DNA of 5,935 nucleotides from Candidatus Freyrarchaeum guaymasense (GTDB lineage Archaea > Asgardarchaeota > Jordarchaeia > Jordarchaeales > Freyrarchaeaceae). How positions within the stretch are numbered: the first letter of the stretch is position 1; each line of letters starts with the position of its first letter. The stretch lies in contig JAUQZD010000030.1 of NCBI GenBank assembly GCA_030587405.1, positions 1-5,935 of the forward strand, read 5' to 3'. This document shows positions 1-4,721 of this stretch, one piece after another. The notes beneath the pieces are model-generated. The model saw nothing but the letters and a program-made list of their open reading frames with translations, did no database searches and was not told the origin of the DNA. The position numbers were made by a program, and so were the translations under genes.

Positions 1-418
1 CGTACCTTGCTAGGTTTACTTCCAGGTATTGTTTGTTTGGTTTGATGCTGATTTTGAGTTTTCCATCCCTGCACGTGAAGAGTGTTGATTTTATGTAGAC
101 CGTCTTCCCCGCTATTTTGGGTTTGGATTTCGCCCTCCCCTTGTTGTATAGTTTTATCCATCCCTTGGCTAGTCCTATGGCTGAGTTTATGGCTGAGTCG
201 ACGTAGTGTTTTGAGTACTTCCAGTCCTTTAGGAGGTTGTTCCTCAGCTTCCTCCTGTCCCCGGCCCTGAATTTTAGGTGGGCCTTTCCACTTCGGTGGT
301 GGGTGACGTGGCTCATAATTTCTTCTAGCGCTTTCTTCTTCGCTTCGAAGCATGCTTCTATCAGGTCTCTCGGCGTTTCTATTGGAATCTTGTATGACTT
401 AACCGCTGCTTCCTTCAA
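1..418 (-). CDS. tnpB: TnpB (IS607/IS605-type RNA-guided nuclease), N-terminal part, cut by window edge
   Basis: Minus-strand frame, open for 139 codons, running off the left edge, so the RuvC catalytic acids and the zinc finger are outside the window. TnpB proteins are transposon-encoded nucleases guided by an RNA derived from the element's end. The recognisable family segments, in order, are AVKSYKIPIETPRDLIEA near the N-terminus, then GKAHLKF, then LLKDWKYSKHYVDSAINSAI and KGWIKLYNKGRAKSKPKI, then TVYIKSTLF and GKLKISIKPNKQYLEVNLARY; I recall these from Thermoproteota TnpB proteins. The start is taken as TTG at 416-418, because a TGA closes the frame just upstream and a strong GAGGTGA Shine-Dalgarno lies 9 nt ahead. 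The frame has no internal stop or frameshift, unlike the tnpA remnant that overlaps its start. Whether the whole gene is intact cannot be seen. Confidence 0.88.
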   Translation of the reverse strand, partial: MKEAAVKSYKIPIETPRDLIEACFEAKKKALEEIMSHVTHHRSGKAHLKFRAGDRRKLRNNLLKDWKYSKHYVDSAINSAIGLAKGWIKLYNKGRAKSKPKIAGKTVYIKSTLFTCRDGKLKISIKPNKQYLEVNLARY

Positions 419-556
419 GTATTTTCCTCACCTCGCTTTCCAGGATCCTGCACCTTCCGCTTGGGAGCCTTACCGCCCTATCCCCTTCTTGACCGCCCAG
501 CAACGGTATGCCTGTCAACCCAGGGAGAAGTTCAGCCACTCCACCACCCTAAGCAT
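399..556 (-). pseudogene. Remnant of IS607-family TnpA: MerR-like helix-turn-helix domain only, frameshifted
   Basis: IS607 TnpA is a serine recombinase of roughly 190-210 residues, with an N-terminal MerR-like DNA-binding domain followed by the catalytic domain. The end of the DNA-binding domain is clear here in one minus-strand frame: RAVRLPSGRCRILESEVRKILEG, closed by TAA at 401-399. The preceding helix is split between frames: VAELL in the same frame, then QAYRCWAVKKGI in the next frame, ending at about 480. Restoring one base near 478-480 would join KKGI to RAVRLPSGR, the usual wording of the family. No serine-recombinase domain (the IGYARVSS-type motif) follows; instead the frame overlaps the tnpB start by 20 nt. 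So the gene has point frameshifts and apparently an internal deletion of its catalytic half. The left limit of the remnant (ATG at 556-554) is a guess. Confidence 0.6.
428..434 (-). promoter_or_regulatory. Shine-Dalgarno site deciding the tnpB TTG start
   Basis: On the minus strand GAGGTGA matches the archaeal anti-Shine-Dalgarno (16S end with CACCUC) and lies 9 nt before TTG at 418-416. It sits inside the end of the tnpA remnant, so tnpB translation could be started independently of that decayed frame. Confidence 0.55.
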
Positions 557-622
557 TCCACCCTTCCCCCACATCCACCACAAACCCCAACAGACCAAAT
601 AAGCATATTAAGTCTTTCTAAA

Positions 623-637
623 GCGTAACAGTTACGC
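623..637. repeat. Perfect palindrome GCGTAAC-A-GTTACGC
   Basis: The two 7-bp arms (623-629 and 631-637) are exact reverse complements around a single A. The site lies about 70 nt upstream, in the minus-strand sense, of the tnpA remnant. It could be a protein-binding site or part of the insertion-element end. There is no T run on either strand, so a terminator is unlikely. Confidence 0.5.
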
Positions 638-661
638 AAGGCGTCCAGCCCACGTTTACTC

Positions 662-685
662 TAGAGGGGTTTCAGCCGGAATGCC
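662..685. repeat. Imperfect direct repeat, copy 1 (partner at 2203-2226)
   Basis: The first 12 bases, TAGAGGGGTTTC, are identical to those at 2203-2214, and 8 of the next 12 also match, giving 20 of 24. Both copies are in the same orientation and they flank the methyltransferase gene. This copy lies upstream, in the minus-strand sense, of the tnpA/tnpB remnant, so it may be an insertion-element end. Confidence 0.5.
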
Positions 686-784
686 GCCTGCCAAGTGAGG
701 GAGGGTGATTAATGTTTTGTTGGGAATGCTTCTTTACTGGTTAAGTTGGCAACGTTTTCATGCTACTGGCTGGTGCCTCCTGGT

Positions 785-1825
785 TTATGATGGTTTCTCC
801 GCCAGTATGAACGCTGATATGAACGTTTTAATGTTTTTTAGGCCGGCGGACGAGAAGAAATCTATGAGTTCACGCCTCGTATACGTTCTATTGCCTCCCA
901 TTAAAGCCAGCATCACGTCGAATGATGTTAACGCCTTTTTCTTTCTGAATGGAGTTGAGGTCATAACTATTCCTCCAGGCTTCAGTATCCTCGCGGATTC
1001 GGCTATGACCTCTCTCGGGTGGTGGGTCCAGTGGAGGAACTGGAAGCTGAACACCGCATCCACCGATTCGTCTTCCATGCCAAATGGCTCTTTCATGGAT
1101 GGGTCGAGGAGGAGGAAGTCAACGTTTTCAAGCTCCTTCAGAGGGATCATTTTCCCCTGAAAGTTGACGAGCCTGTTCATGCACTCATCTAGGACGTTGT
1201 CGAAGAAGTCCGCCGCCACGAGTTGACAGTTGAAGTCGAGGTATTCTAGTATGATGACTGGTTCAACTCCAAACCCGCAGCCTAGGTCAAATATCTTCTT
1301 CCCCTTCAGCCTTTTCCCGCCTCCAAGCTCCAGCAGCATCTCACGTCCAAGCCTGTACAGTTCCGTCTGGGTTTGCCAGTAGTAGATCGACGCCACTTCA
1401 GGTGAAATGAACTCCTTCACGTCGCCTCTCAAAACCTTAAGGACCTCGCCTGGAAGGTAGGTTTCGCACGCCTTGTAGGATGGCTCGAGATCCCGGCAAG
1501 CAGGCATACTCCTCTTAGCCAGAATTTCCTCTACCGCTGGCCAGTTCGTCCTGTAGGCGCCGCCGTCCTCCACGAGAACCTTTAACCCTGCGCAGACTGT
1601 TAGAGTGTCCTTAAGGATGTCAAGCCTCTTCACGCCTCCCAGGAACTCGGCTACCTCCTCCACCCTCCGGGGAGTTTCTAAGTACTCGAGGACTCCCAGG
1701 TTTTTCAGTAGGAGTACGAGTTGAATTCCATAAGTCAAGTCTGCAAGGCGCTCACCACCCCACAAGCCCCTGAAATTCTTCAAGATCTTAGAAATAACTT
1801 TCACCTTCGCCGTAAACGACACCAA
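785..1825 (-). CDS. Class I SAM-dependent methyltransferase with N-terminal winged-helix-like domain
   Basis: 346 residues. Residues about 20-100 look like the dimerisation/winged-helix domain of small-molecule O-methyltransferases: ADLTYGIQLVLLLKNLGVLE, a short EEVAEFLGG helix, then GLKVLVEDGGAYRTN. The Rossmann domain follows. Motif I is KIFDLGCGFG at 177-186, the acidic end of strand 2 is VAADFF around 203-208 (D206), a DAVFSFQFLHW segment lies at 256-266, and ARILKPGG at 278-285 leads into the post-motif strand. The protein ends in the typical FILAEKP. It would transfer a methyl group from SAM to an acceptor that the sequence does not reveal; the domain order resembles hydroxyneurosporene/CrtF-like O-methyltransferases. 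TTG at 1825-1823 opens the frame, but GTG at 1822-1820 is as likely, because GGGGTGG at 1833-1827 is better spaced for it. It is transcribed divergently from the metal transporter, with about 530 bp between them, so a functional link is not implied. The frame is intact. Confidence 0.8.
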   Translation of the reverse strand: MVSFTAKVKVISKILKNFRGLWGGERLADLTYGIQLVLLLKNLGVLEYLETPRRVEEVAEFLGGVKRLDILKDTLTVCAGLKVLVEDGGAYRTNWPAVEEILAKRSMPACRDLEPSYKACETYLPGEVLKVLRGDVKEFISPEVASIYYWQTQTELYRLGREMLLELGGGKRLKGKKIFDLGCGFGVEPVIILEYLDFNCQLVAADFFDNVLDECMNRLVNFQGKMIPLKELENVDFLLLDPSMKEPFGMEDESVDAVFSFQFLHWTHHPREVIAESARILKPGGIVMTSTPFRKKKALTSFDVMLALMGGNRTYTRRELIDFFSSAGLKNIKTFISAFILAEKPS

Positions 1826-1868
1826 ACCACCCCATTCACTTTTTAGAATTTATCACTACGTGAACAAC

Positions 1869-1882
1869 ATAATTAATCTTTT
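1869..1882 (-). promoter_or_regulatory. Candidate archaeal promoter (BRE/TATA) of the methyltransferase
   Basis: Read on the minus strand, AAAAGA is followed by TTAATTAT, a BRE/TATA-like pair about 45-50 nt before the start codon. An initiation site near 1848 would leave a leader of roughly 22-28 nt containing the GGGGTGG ribosome-binding site. This rests on motif appearance only. Confidence 0.45.
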
Positions 1883-1887
1883 GCATT

Positions 1888-2154
1888 TTAAACAGTGCAC
1901 CGCCGGGTAGGTAAACCCTTCACTAGAAGTTCTAGGGAAGAGCCATCAAATTGTTTACACAGCGTTCCGGAGGGATGCCTCAAACGGTAATCAAGGTAGA
2001 GCTGGGGCCTCTTAAATGCAGGTCCACGGCCAACTTTTCTTGCCTCTGCCCTGTAGTCGACTTTGAAGGCATCTATTGTTCCGCGTTTTCTTTGGTGTCT
2101 GCATGGTTGTGGCTGGGTGAAGGACGTTATGGAGTTACTGTGCCGTGTAGCCTG
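1888..2154 (-). other. Unattributed start-less minus-strand open frame, possibly a decayed gene
   Basis: The frame is open for 88 codons between TAG at 2157-2155 and TAA at 1890-1888. It has no ATG or GTG start; one internal TTG is the only candidate. Protein-like segments include IDAFKVDYRAEARK, FKRPQLYLDYRL and LELLVKGLP. Their order loosely recalls the region of archaeal TnpB proteins before the nuclease domain (a helix, then strand-rich segments ending in a KGxP turn), but I cannot confirm a family. A plus-strand frame over the same bases (1951-2205) looks less protein-like. It may be a gene fragment from an old insertion, or chance. Confidence 0.25.
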
Positions 2155-2197
2155 CTAGGTACTTGTAGGGTGAAGGGGGCTGAGCGGATTAACGCGG

Positions 2198-2235
2198 GAG
2201 AGTAGAGGGGTTTCTGAAGGATTGCCTCTTCTCTC
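2198..2235. repeat. Inverted repeat / potential hairpin overlapping direct-repeat copy 2
   Basis: GAGAGTAGAGG (2198-2208) pairs with CCTCTTCTCTC (2225-2235), giving ten pairs around one T-T mismatch and a 16-nt loop. No T run follows on the plus strand. The loop and left arm contain the second copy of the 24-bp direct repeat. It may be the structured end of a lost insertion element. Confidence 0.45.
2203..2226. repeat. Imperfect direct repeat, copy 2 (partner at 662-685)
   Basis: The copy shares TAGAGGGGTTTC exactly and GG-TGCC-type matches after it (20 of 24) with 662-685. It lies about 46 bp upstream, in the minus-strand sense, of the unattributed open frame, just as copy 1 lies upstream of the tnpA/tnpB remnant. 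Confidence 0.5.
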
Positions 2236-2295
2236 GCTTCCGCCCGAGATGCTTCTTGCTATTCCAGCTTCACCTTTTTATCGGTATCGGATGGT

Positions 2296-2312
2296 GTAGA
2301 AAGTTTTATATA
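2296..2312 (+). promoter_or_regulatory. Archaeal promoter of cbiM (BRE plus TATA box)
   Basis: The purine-rich GTAGAAAG (2296-2303) resembles a BRE and is followed by the TATA box TTTATATA (2305-2312). Transcription would be expected to begin about 24-26 bases downstream of the TATA centre, near 2330-2335, inside the loop of the inverted repeat at 2320-2347. The leader before cbiM would then be only about 30 nt. Confidence 0.7.
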
Positions 2313-2319
2313 CGAGTTA

Positions 2320-2347
2320 GTAATACTTTTCTCAAAAAAAGTATTAC
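2320..2347. promoter_or_regulatory. Operator-like inverted repeat over the cbiM start site (NikR-like?)
   Basis: The outer arms are GTAATAC (2320-2326) and GTATTAC (2341-2347), exact reverse complements with 14 nt between them. The pairing extends inward to 11-bp arms (2320-2330 and 2337-2347) around a 6-nt loop. It covers the predicted transcription start of a Ni/Co transporter operon, the position expected for a repressor site. The 7-N14-7 layout resembles, from memory, operators described for NikR-family nickel-responsive ribbon-helix-helix repressors in archaea and some bacteria; no nikR gene is in the window. A degenerate second copy precedes cbiQ. An RNA hairpin role is less likely, as transcription should begin within it. 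Confidence 0.6.
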
Positions 2348-2360
2348 GGAGAGATGATGG

Positions 2361-3107
2361 ATGCACATACCTGACGGCTACCTTGACATTACGATAGTAA
2401 CCATCTGCGCGGTAATATCGGGAGTGTTCATAGTTCTAGGGCTAATACAGGCGAAGCGCTACATGGAAGATAGACATGTGCCCTTGATGGCCGTGCTCAC
2501 CGCAGGCGTCTTCGCCGCTCAGCTGCTAAACTTCCCAATAATTGGAGGGACAAGTGGCCACCTAGTTGGTGGGACGCTGATCTCAGTATTCCTAGGCCCT
2601 CTTGGGGCGGTGATATCGATGACTATAATACTGGTCCTGCAGGCCCTGCTCTTCGGAGACGGGGGAATATCAGCCCTCGGAGCGAACATACTTAACATGG
2701 GCGTTATAGGAGGGGTTGTCGGATACTACGTGTACGTCATAATTAGAAGGCTTGTCGGCAGAGGAGGCTGGGGTGTAAGGCTTGGAGCAGCAATAGGGTC
2801 ATACGTGTCGATAGTTCTGGGAGCGCTGGCGTGCGGCGTCGAAATAGGAGCGTCGTCCCTGTTCCCCTACGGGGTTGGGGTAACCGTTCCAGCAATGGTT
2901 GGGTGGCATCTCATAATAGGGATAGGTGAAGCTCTGATCACTAGCGTGGTGGTGGAGTACGCTCTCCGGGCTAGGCCAGACATGCTTGCACTACCAAAGG
3001 TAGGGTTCCGAGGATTGCTTAGGAGGCTTGGGAGAGAAGAGATAGAGAGGGAAGAGAAGGAGGAAATGGAGGCCATCACTGGGGGTGCCACCGCCTTTAA
3101 AGGGTAG
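2361..3107 (+). CDS. cbiM: Nickel/cobalt ECF transporter substrate-binding membrane subunit CbiM/NikM
   Basis: 248 residues. The protein begins with the hallmark MHIPDG. In the solved NikM structure the metal is held by the N-terminal amine, His2 and His67, and both histidines are present here at exactly these positions (H67 in GGTSGHLVGG). Other conserved pieces are GALGANILNMG-like residues around 105-114 and GWHLIIGIGEALIT at 181-194. Several hydrophobic membrane segments span about residues 10-205. The start at 2361 is fixed by the need for Met1-His2, with GGAG at 2348-2351 as ribosome-binding site. Two out-of-frame ATGs directly upstream are not used for this protein. The last ~35 residues form a charged tail (REEIEREEKEEME) that goes beyond the usual ~220-230 residue core and is probably cytoplasmic. 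The protein brings Ni2+ or Co2+ into the cell with the PDGLE protein, CbiQ and CbiO; the metal cannot be told from sequence. The next gene begins 16 nt after the stop. Confidence 0.93.
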   Translation: MHIPDGYLDITIVTICAVISGVFIVLGLIQAKRYMEDRHVPLMAVLTAGVFAAQLLNFPIIGGTSGHLVGGTLISVFLGPLGAVISMTIILVLQALLFGDGGISALGANILNMGVIGGVVGYYVYVIIRRLVGRGGWGVRLGAAIGSYVSIVLGALACGVEIGASSLFPYGVGVTVPAMVGWHLIIGIGEALITSVVVEYALRARPDMLALPKVGFRGLLRRLGREEIEREEKEEMEAITGGATAFKG

Positions 3108-3123
3108 GTGGAGGGTGGCTGCG

Positions 3124-3633
3124 ATGTCACCGGTTGAAACGTTTAAAGCTGCTTGGAGGCAGAGGTGGTTTAGGCTCGGCGTTTTAGCAGGGCTAATAGT
3201 CATAGGAGTCTTCCTCCCCTTAGCTTCAAGTAACCCTGACGGGCTAGAGCGCACAATTGAAAGCCTGATACAGCCGTTAGACGTAACTGCTCAACTCATG
3301 ATTTACGGGAGTATTACGGGTGAGACGGGGCCGCTGAGCGCGTGGCTGAGTTTTCTGGGATTGCAGTACCTGCTGCGGGCCCCCATGCCAGATTACATGT
3401 TGTTACAGTTAGCTCCAGACGTGCAGCTGAACTATTGGCTTGAAATGATAGGGGCGCTTAACATGCTGGGAATACTGCAAGTCGAGATCCCGGAGGAGGC
3501 CGCATCGCTGCTCCTGAGCATGGTTGGAGGAAACGACTACCTAGCATCGCTTTCAGCTTCGGTCATAGGCTTCTTCATCACCCTTGGCGCGGCTTGGCTG
3601 TTAGGCTCCGTACTGAGGAGGAAGGAAGCCTAG
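3124..3633 (+). CDS. PDGLE-domain subunit of the Ni/Co ECF transporter (CbiN/NikN analogue)
   Basis: 169 residues. One membrane helix lies at about 17-36, followed by the family motif PDGLE at 38-42 in a SSNPDGLERTIE context, and a second membrane helix lies at about 145-164 before a basic RRKEA end. PDGLE-domain proteins replace the small CbiN subunit in many Ni/Co transporters and are needed with CbiM for metal capture. The loop between the two helices, about 100 residues, looks longer than in the short PDGLE proteins I know and contains a moderately hydrophobic part (SAWLSFLGLQYLL, residues 72-84). The start is ATG 3124, 8 nt after GGAGGG (3110-3115). An in-frame ATG at 3085 would overlap cbiM by 23 nt and add a basic stretch without family likeness. 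The gene is probably cotranscribed with cbiM and ends before a terminator-like hairpin. Confidence 0.82.
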   Translation: MSPVETFKAAWRQRWFRLGVLAGLIVIGVFLPLASSNPDGLERTIESLIQPLDVTAQLMIYGSITGETGPLSAWLSFLGLQYLLRAPMPDYMLLQLAPDVQLNYWLEMIGALNMLGILQVEIPEEAASLLLSMVGGNDYLASLSASVIGFFITLGAAWLLGSVLRRKEA

Positions 3634-3669
3634 ATATGACGCCTTAGGCAACACCCCTGCGAGGATCTC

Positions 3670-3723
3670 AGGGTGGGTGCCACTCCACCGCCTTCCCCAA
3701 CACCCACCCTCTCCTCATTTTTT
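3670..3723 (+). terminator. Hairpin plus T run after the PDGLE gene
   Basis: AGGGTGGGTG (3670-3679) and CACCCACCCT (3701-3710) are perfect 10-bp complementary arms with a 21-nt loop. A pyrimidine stretch with six T's (3718-3723) follows. Archaeal termination mainly needs the T run, and the GC-rich stem could help. It would partly or fully separate cbiM/PDGLE from cbiQ-cbiO. Confidence 0.6.
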
Positions 3724-3736
3724 CCGAGGCTGATTA

Positions 3737-3764
3737 GTAATAATTTTTACGTAAGAAATATTAA
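3737..3764. promoter_or_regulatory. Second, degenerate operator-like site, with AT-rich promoter region of cbiQ
   Basis: GTAATAA (3737-3743), 14 nt, then ATATTAA (3758-3764). Aligned with the site before cbiM it has the same 28-nt length and spacing and matches at 20 of 28 positions, including GTAATA, the TTTT block and TATTA. TAATTTTTA (3741-3749) could be the TATA box of a promoter for cbiQ-cbiO, starting transcription near 3770. High AT content raises the chance of accidental similarity. Confidence 0.45.
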
Positions 3765-3785
3765 AGAGTGGGCGTGATATTCCGT

Positions 3786-3791
3786 GAGGTG
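3786..3791 (+). promoter_or_regulatory. Shine-Dalgarno site deciding the cbiQ TTG start
   Basis: GAGGTG lies 6 nt before TTG 3798-3800 and matches the archaeal 16S 3' end. It supports the TTG over the downstream ATG codons, which lie inside the conserved protein. Confidence 0.65.
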
Positions 3792-3797
3792 TGACGT

Positions 3798-4721
3798 TTG
3801 GAAGCGGGCTTTAAGGAGTTCCTTGCCTTCTTCAGAGAGTTCCTAGACGTGGAAAGGTTCGGTGAGGTTAACTCGCCAATTCACAGGCTGGATCCGAGAG
3901 TTAAGATCGTGGTTCCCCTAGCCTTAATTTTCTCAGCGTTGCTTTTAGACAACATAGGATGCCTTTTAGTGCTTGCAGGCGCCATTGTGGCGTTGCTCTT
4001 CGCATCCCGGATACCTAAGACTGCATTCGTCTCCCGGACAGGGGCCTTCACACTCTTCAGCGTGGTGGTGATGCTGCCTGTCCCATTCATGTCGATGGGA
4101 ACCCCTATAACGTTCATCCAGCTTCCATTCGTAACGCTTACTCCGACGTTTGAAGGGGTTTACAGGGCTGCATCCTTCATCATCAGAGTATGGGTTTGCA
4201 TAGCGTCCGCTCTGCTCTTAAGGTTCACAACGAAGTTCCCTGAGATGGCGGCTGGGCTGAAGGGGCTCGGAGTGCCCAGCCTGCTCTCATCCATGCTCCT
4301 TCTAACTTACCGGTACATCTTCCTTTTCGCCGATGAAGCATTCTCGATGCTTCAAGCCAAGGAGCTTAGATGCGTTAGAAGAGAGAAGTTCCTGGAGAGG
4401 GTGAGAGGGGTGGGAAGAATAGCGGGAAACCTTCTCCTCAGAGCATACGGGAGGGGGGAGCAGGTCTACTACGCCATGCTTCTGAGGGGGTTCTCCGGCG
4501 GAAACTACATTCCGGCTAAAGAGCTTAAACCTTTAAGTAAGGGTGACGTCTGCTTCGCCGCGGCTTTCGTAGCGTTCTGCAGCGCCGTCGTTGCGTTAAA
4601 TAAGGCTACTCTCCCGTTCATGGCGGTGCCATTCCCGCTGTTCACCCTTCTCATCCTAGACGTGCTCTCTAAATGGATTATCCTGTTTTCACCATTTCTG
4701 GGGGTTTTTATGGTTGTGTGA
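3798..4721 (+). CDS. cbiQ: Ni/Co ECF transporter transmembrane coupling subunit CbiQ/NikQ (EcfT family)
   Basis: 307 residues, somewhat longer than the usual ~230-270. After a soluble N-terminal stretch comes the conserved HRLDPRVKI (29-37), typical of EcfT proteins, then hydrophobic segments at about 38-70, 84-97, 125-142 and 160-178, and a C-terminal pair at about 250-268 and 272-305. The two coupling helices that dock onto the ATPase are visible: one around 181-195 (SMLQAKELRCVRR) and one around 222-234 (VYYAMLLRGFSG), the second carrying the canonical ARG-type LRG triplet. The first has LRC in place of the usual LRG. Its job is to pass ATP-driven movement from CbiO to CbiM. The start is TTG 3798 with a strong GAGGTG site. 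It is preceded by its own putative promoter and operator, and its end overlaps the cbiO frame by 8 nt if TTG 4714 is the cbiO start. Confidence 0.9.
   Translation: MEAGFKEFLAFFREFLDVERFGEVNSPIHRLDPRVKIVVPLALIFSALLLDNIGCLLVLAGAIVALLFASRIPKTAFVSRTGAFTLFSVVVMLPVPFMSMGTPITFIQLPFVTLTPTFEGVYRAASFIIRVWVCIASALLLRFTTKFPEMAAGLKGLGVPSLLSSMLLLTYRYIFLFADEAFSMLQAKELRCVRREKFLERVRGVGRIAGNLLLRAYGRGEQVYYAMLLRGFSGGNYIPAKELKPLSKGDVCFAAAFVAFCSAVVALNKATLPFMAVPFPLFTLLILDVLSKWIILFSPFLGVFMVV

Larger units (their letters stand above)
601..784. other. Gene-free stretch between the tnpA remnant and the methyltransferase 3' end
   Basis: No credible gene was found. The stretch holds a perfect 7-bp inverted repeat around one base (623-637), an AT-rich segment at 604-622 that could be a weak minus-strand promoter for the insertion element, and one copy of a 24-bp imperfect direct repeat (662-685). 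A plus-strand frame opening at GTG 705 is antisense to the methyltransferase and has no family resemblance. Confidence 0.5.

Noticed and set aside
237..602. Plus-strand frame over the tnpB/tnpA region
   Set aside because: It is antisense to clearly recognisable TnpB sequence, and its translation is low-complexity Ser/Pro/Phe.
705..1160. Plus-strand 151-codon frame starting at GTG after a purine-rich stretch
   Set aside because: Most of it is antisense to the conserved Rossmann part of the methyltransferase, and the translation shows no motif.
1951..2205. Plus-strand 84-codon frame between the divergent genes
   Set aside because: It has a poor start context, Cys/Trp-rich wording with no family likeness, and a more protein-like frame on the opposite strand.
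1884..2340. Possible metal or cobalamin riboswitch upstream of cbiM
   Set aside because: The TATA box at 2305-2312 leaves only about 30 nt of leader, too short for a riboswitch, and no B12-box-like sequence was seen.
2351..2376. C/D-box-like guide RNA (ATGATG followed by CTGA)
   Set aside because: The C box is imperfect, no internal D'/C' boxes are present, and the bases are explained by the cbiM start.
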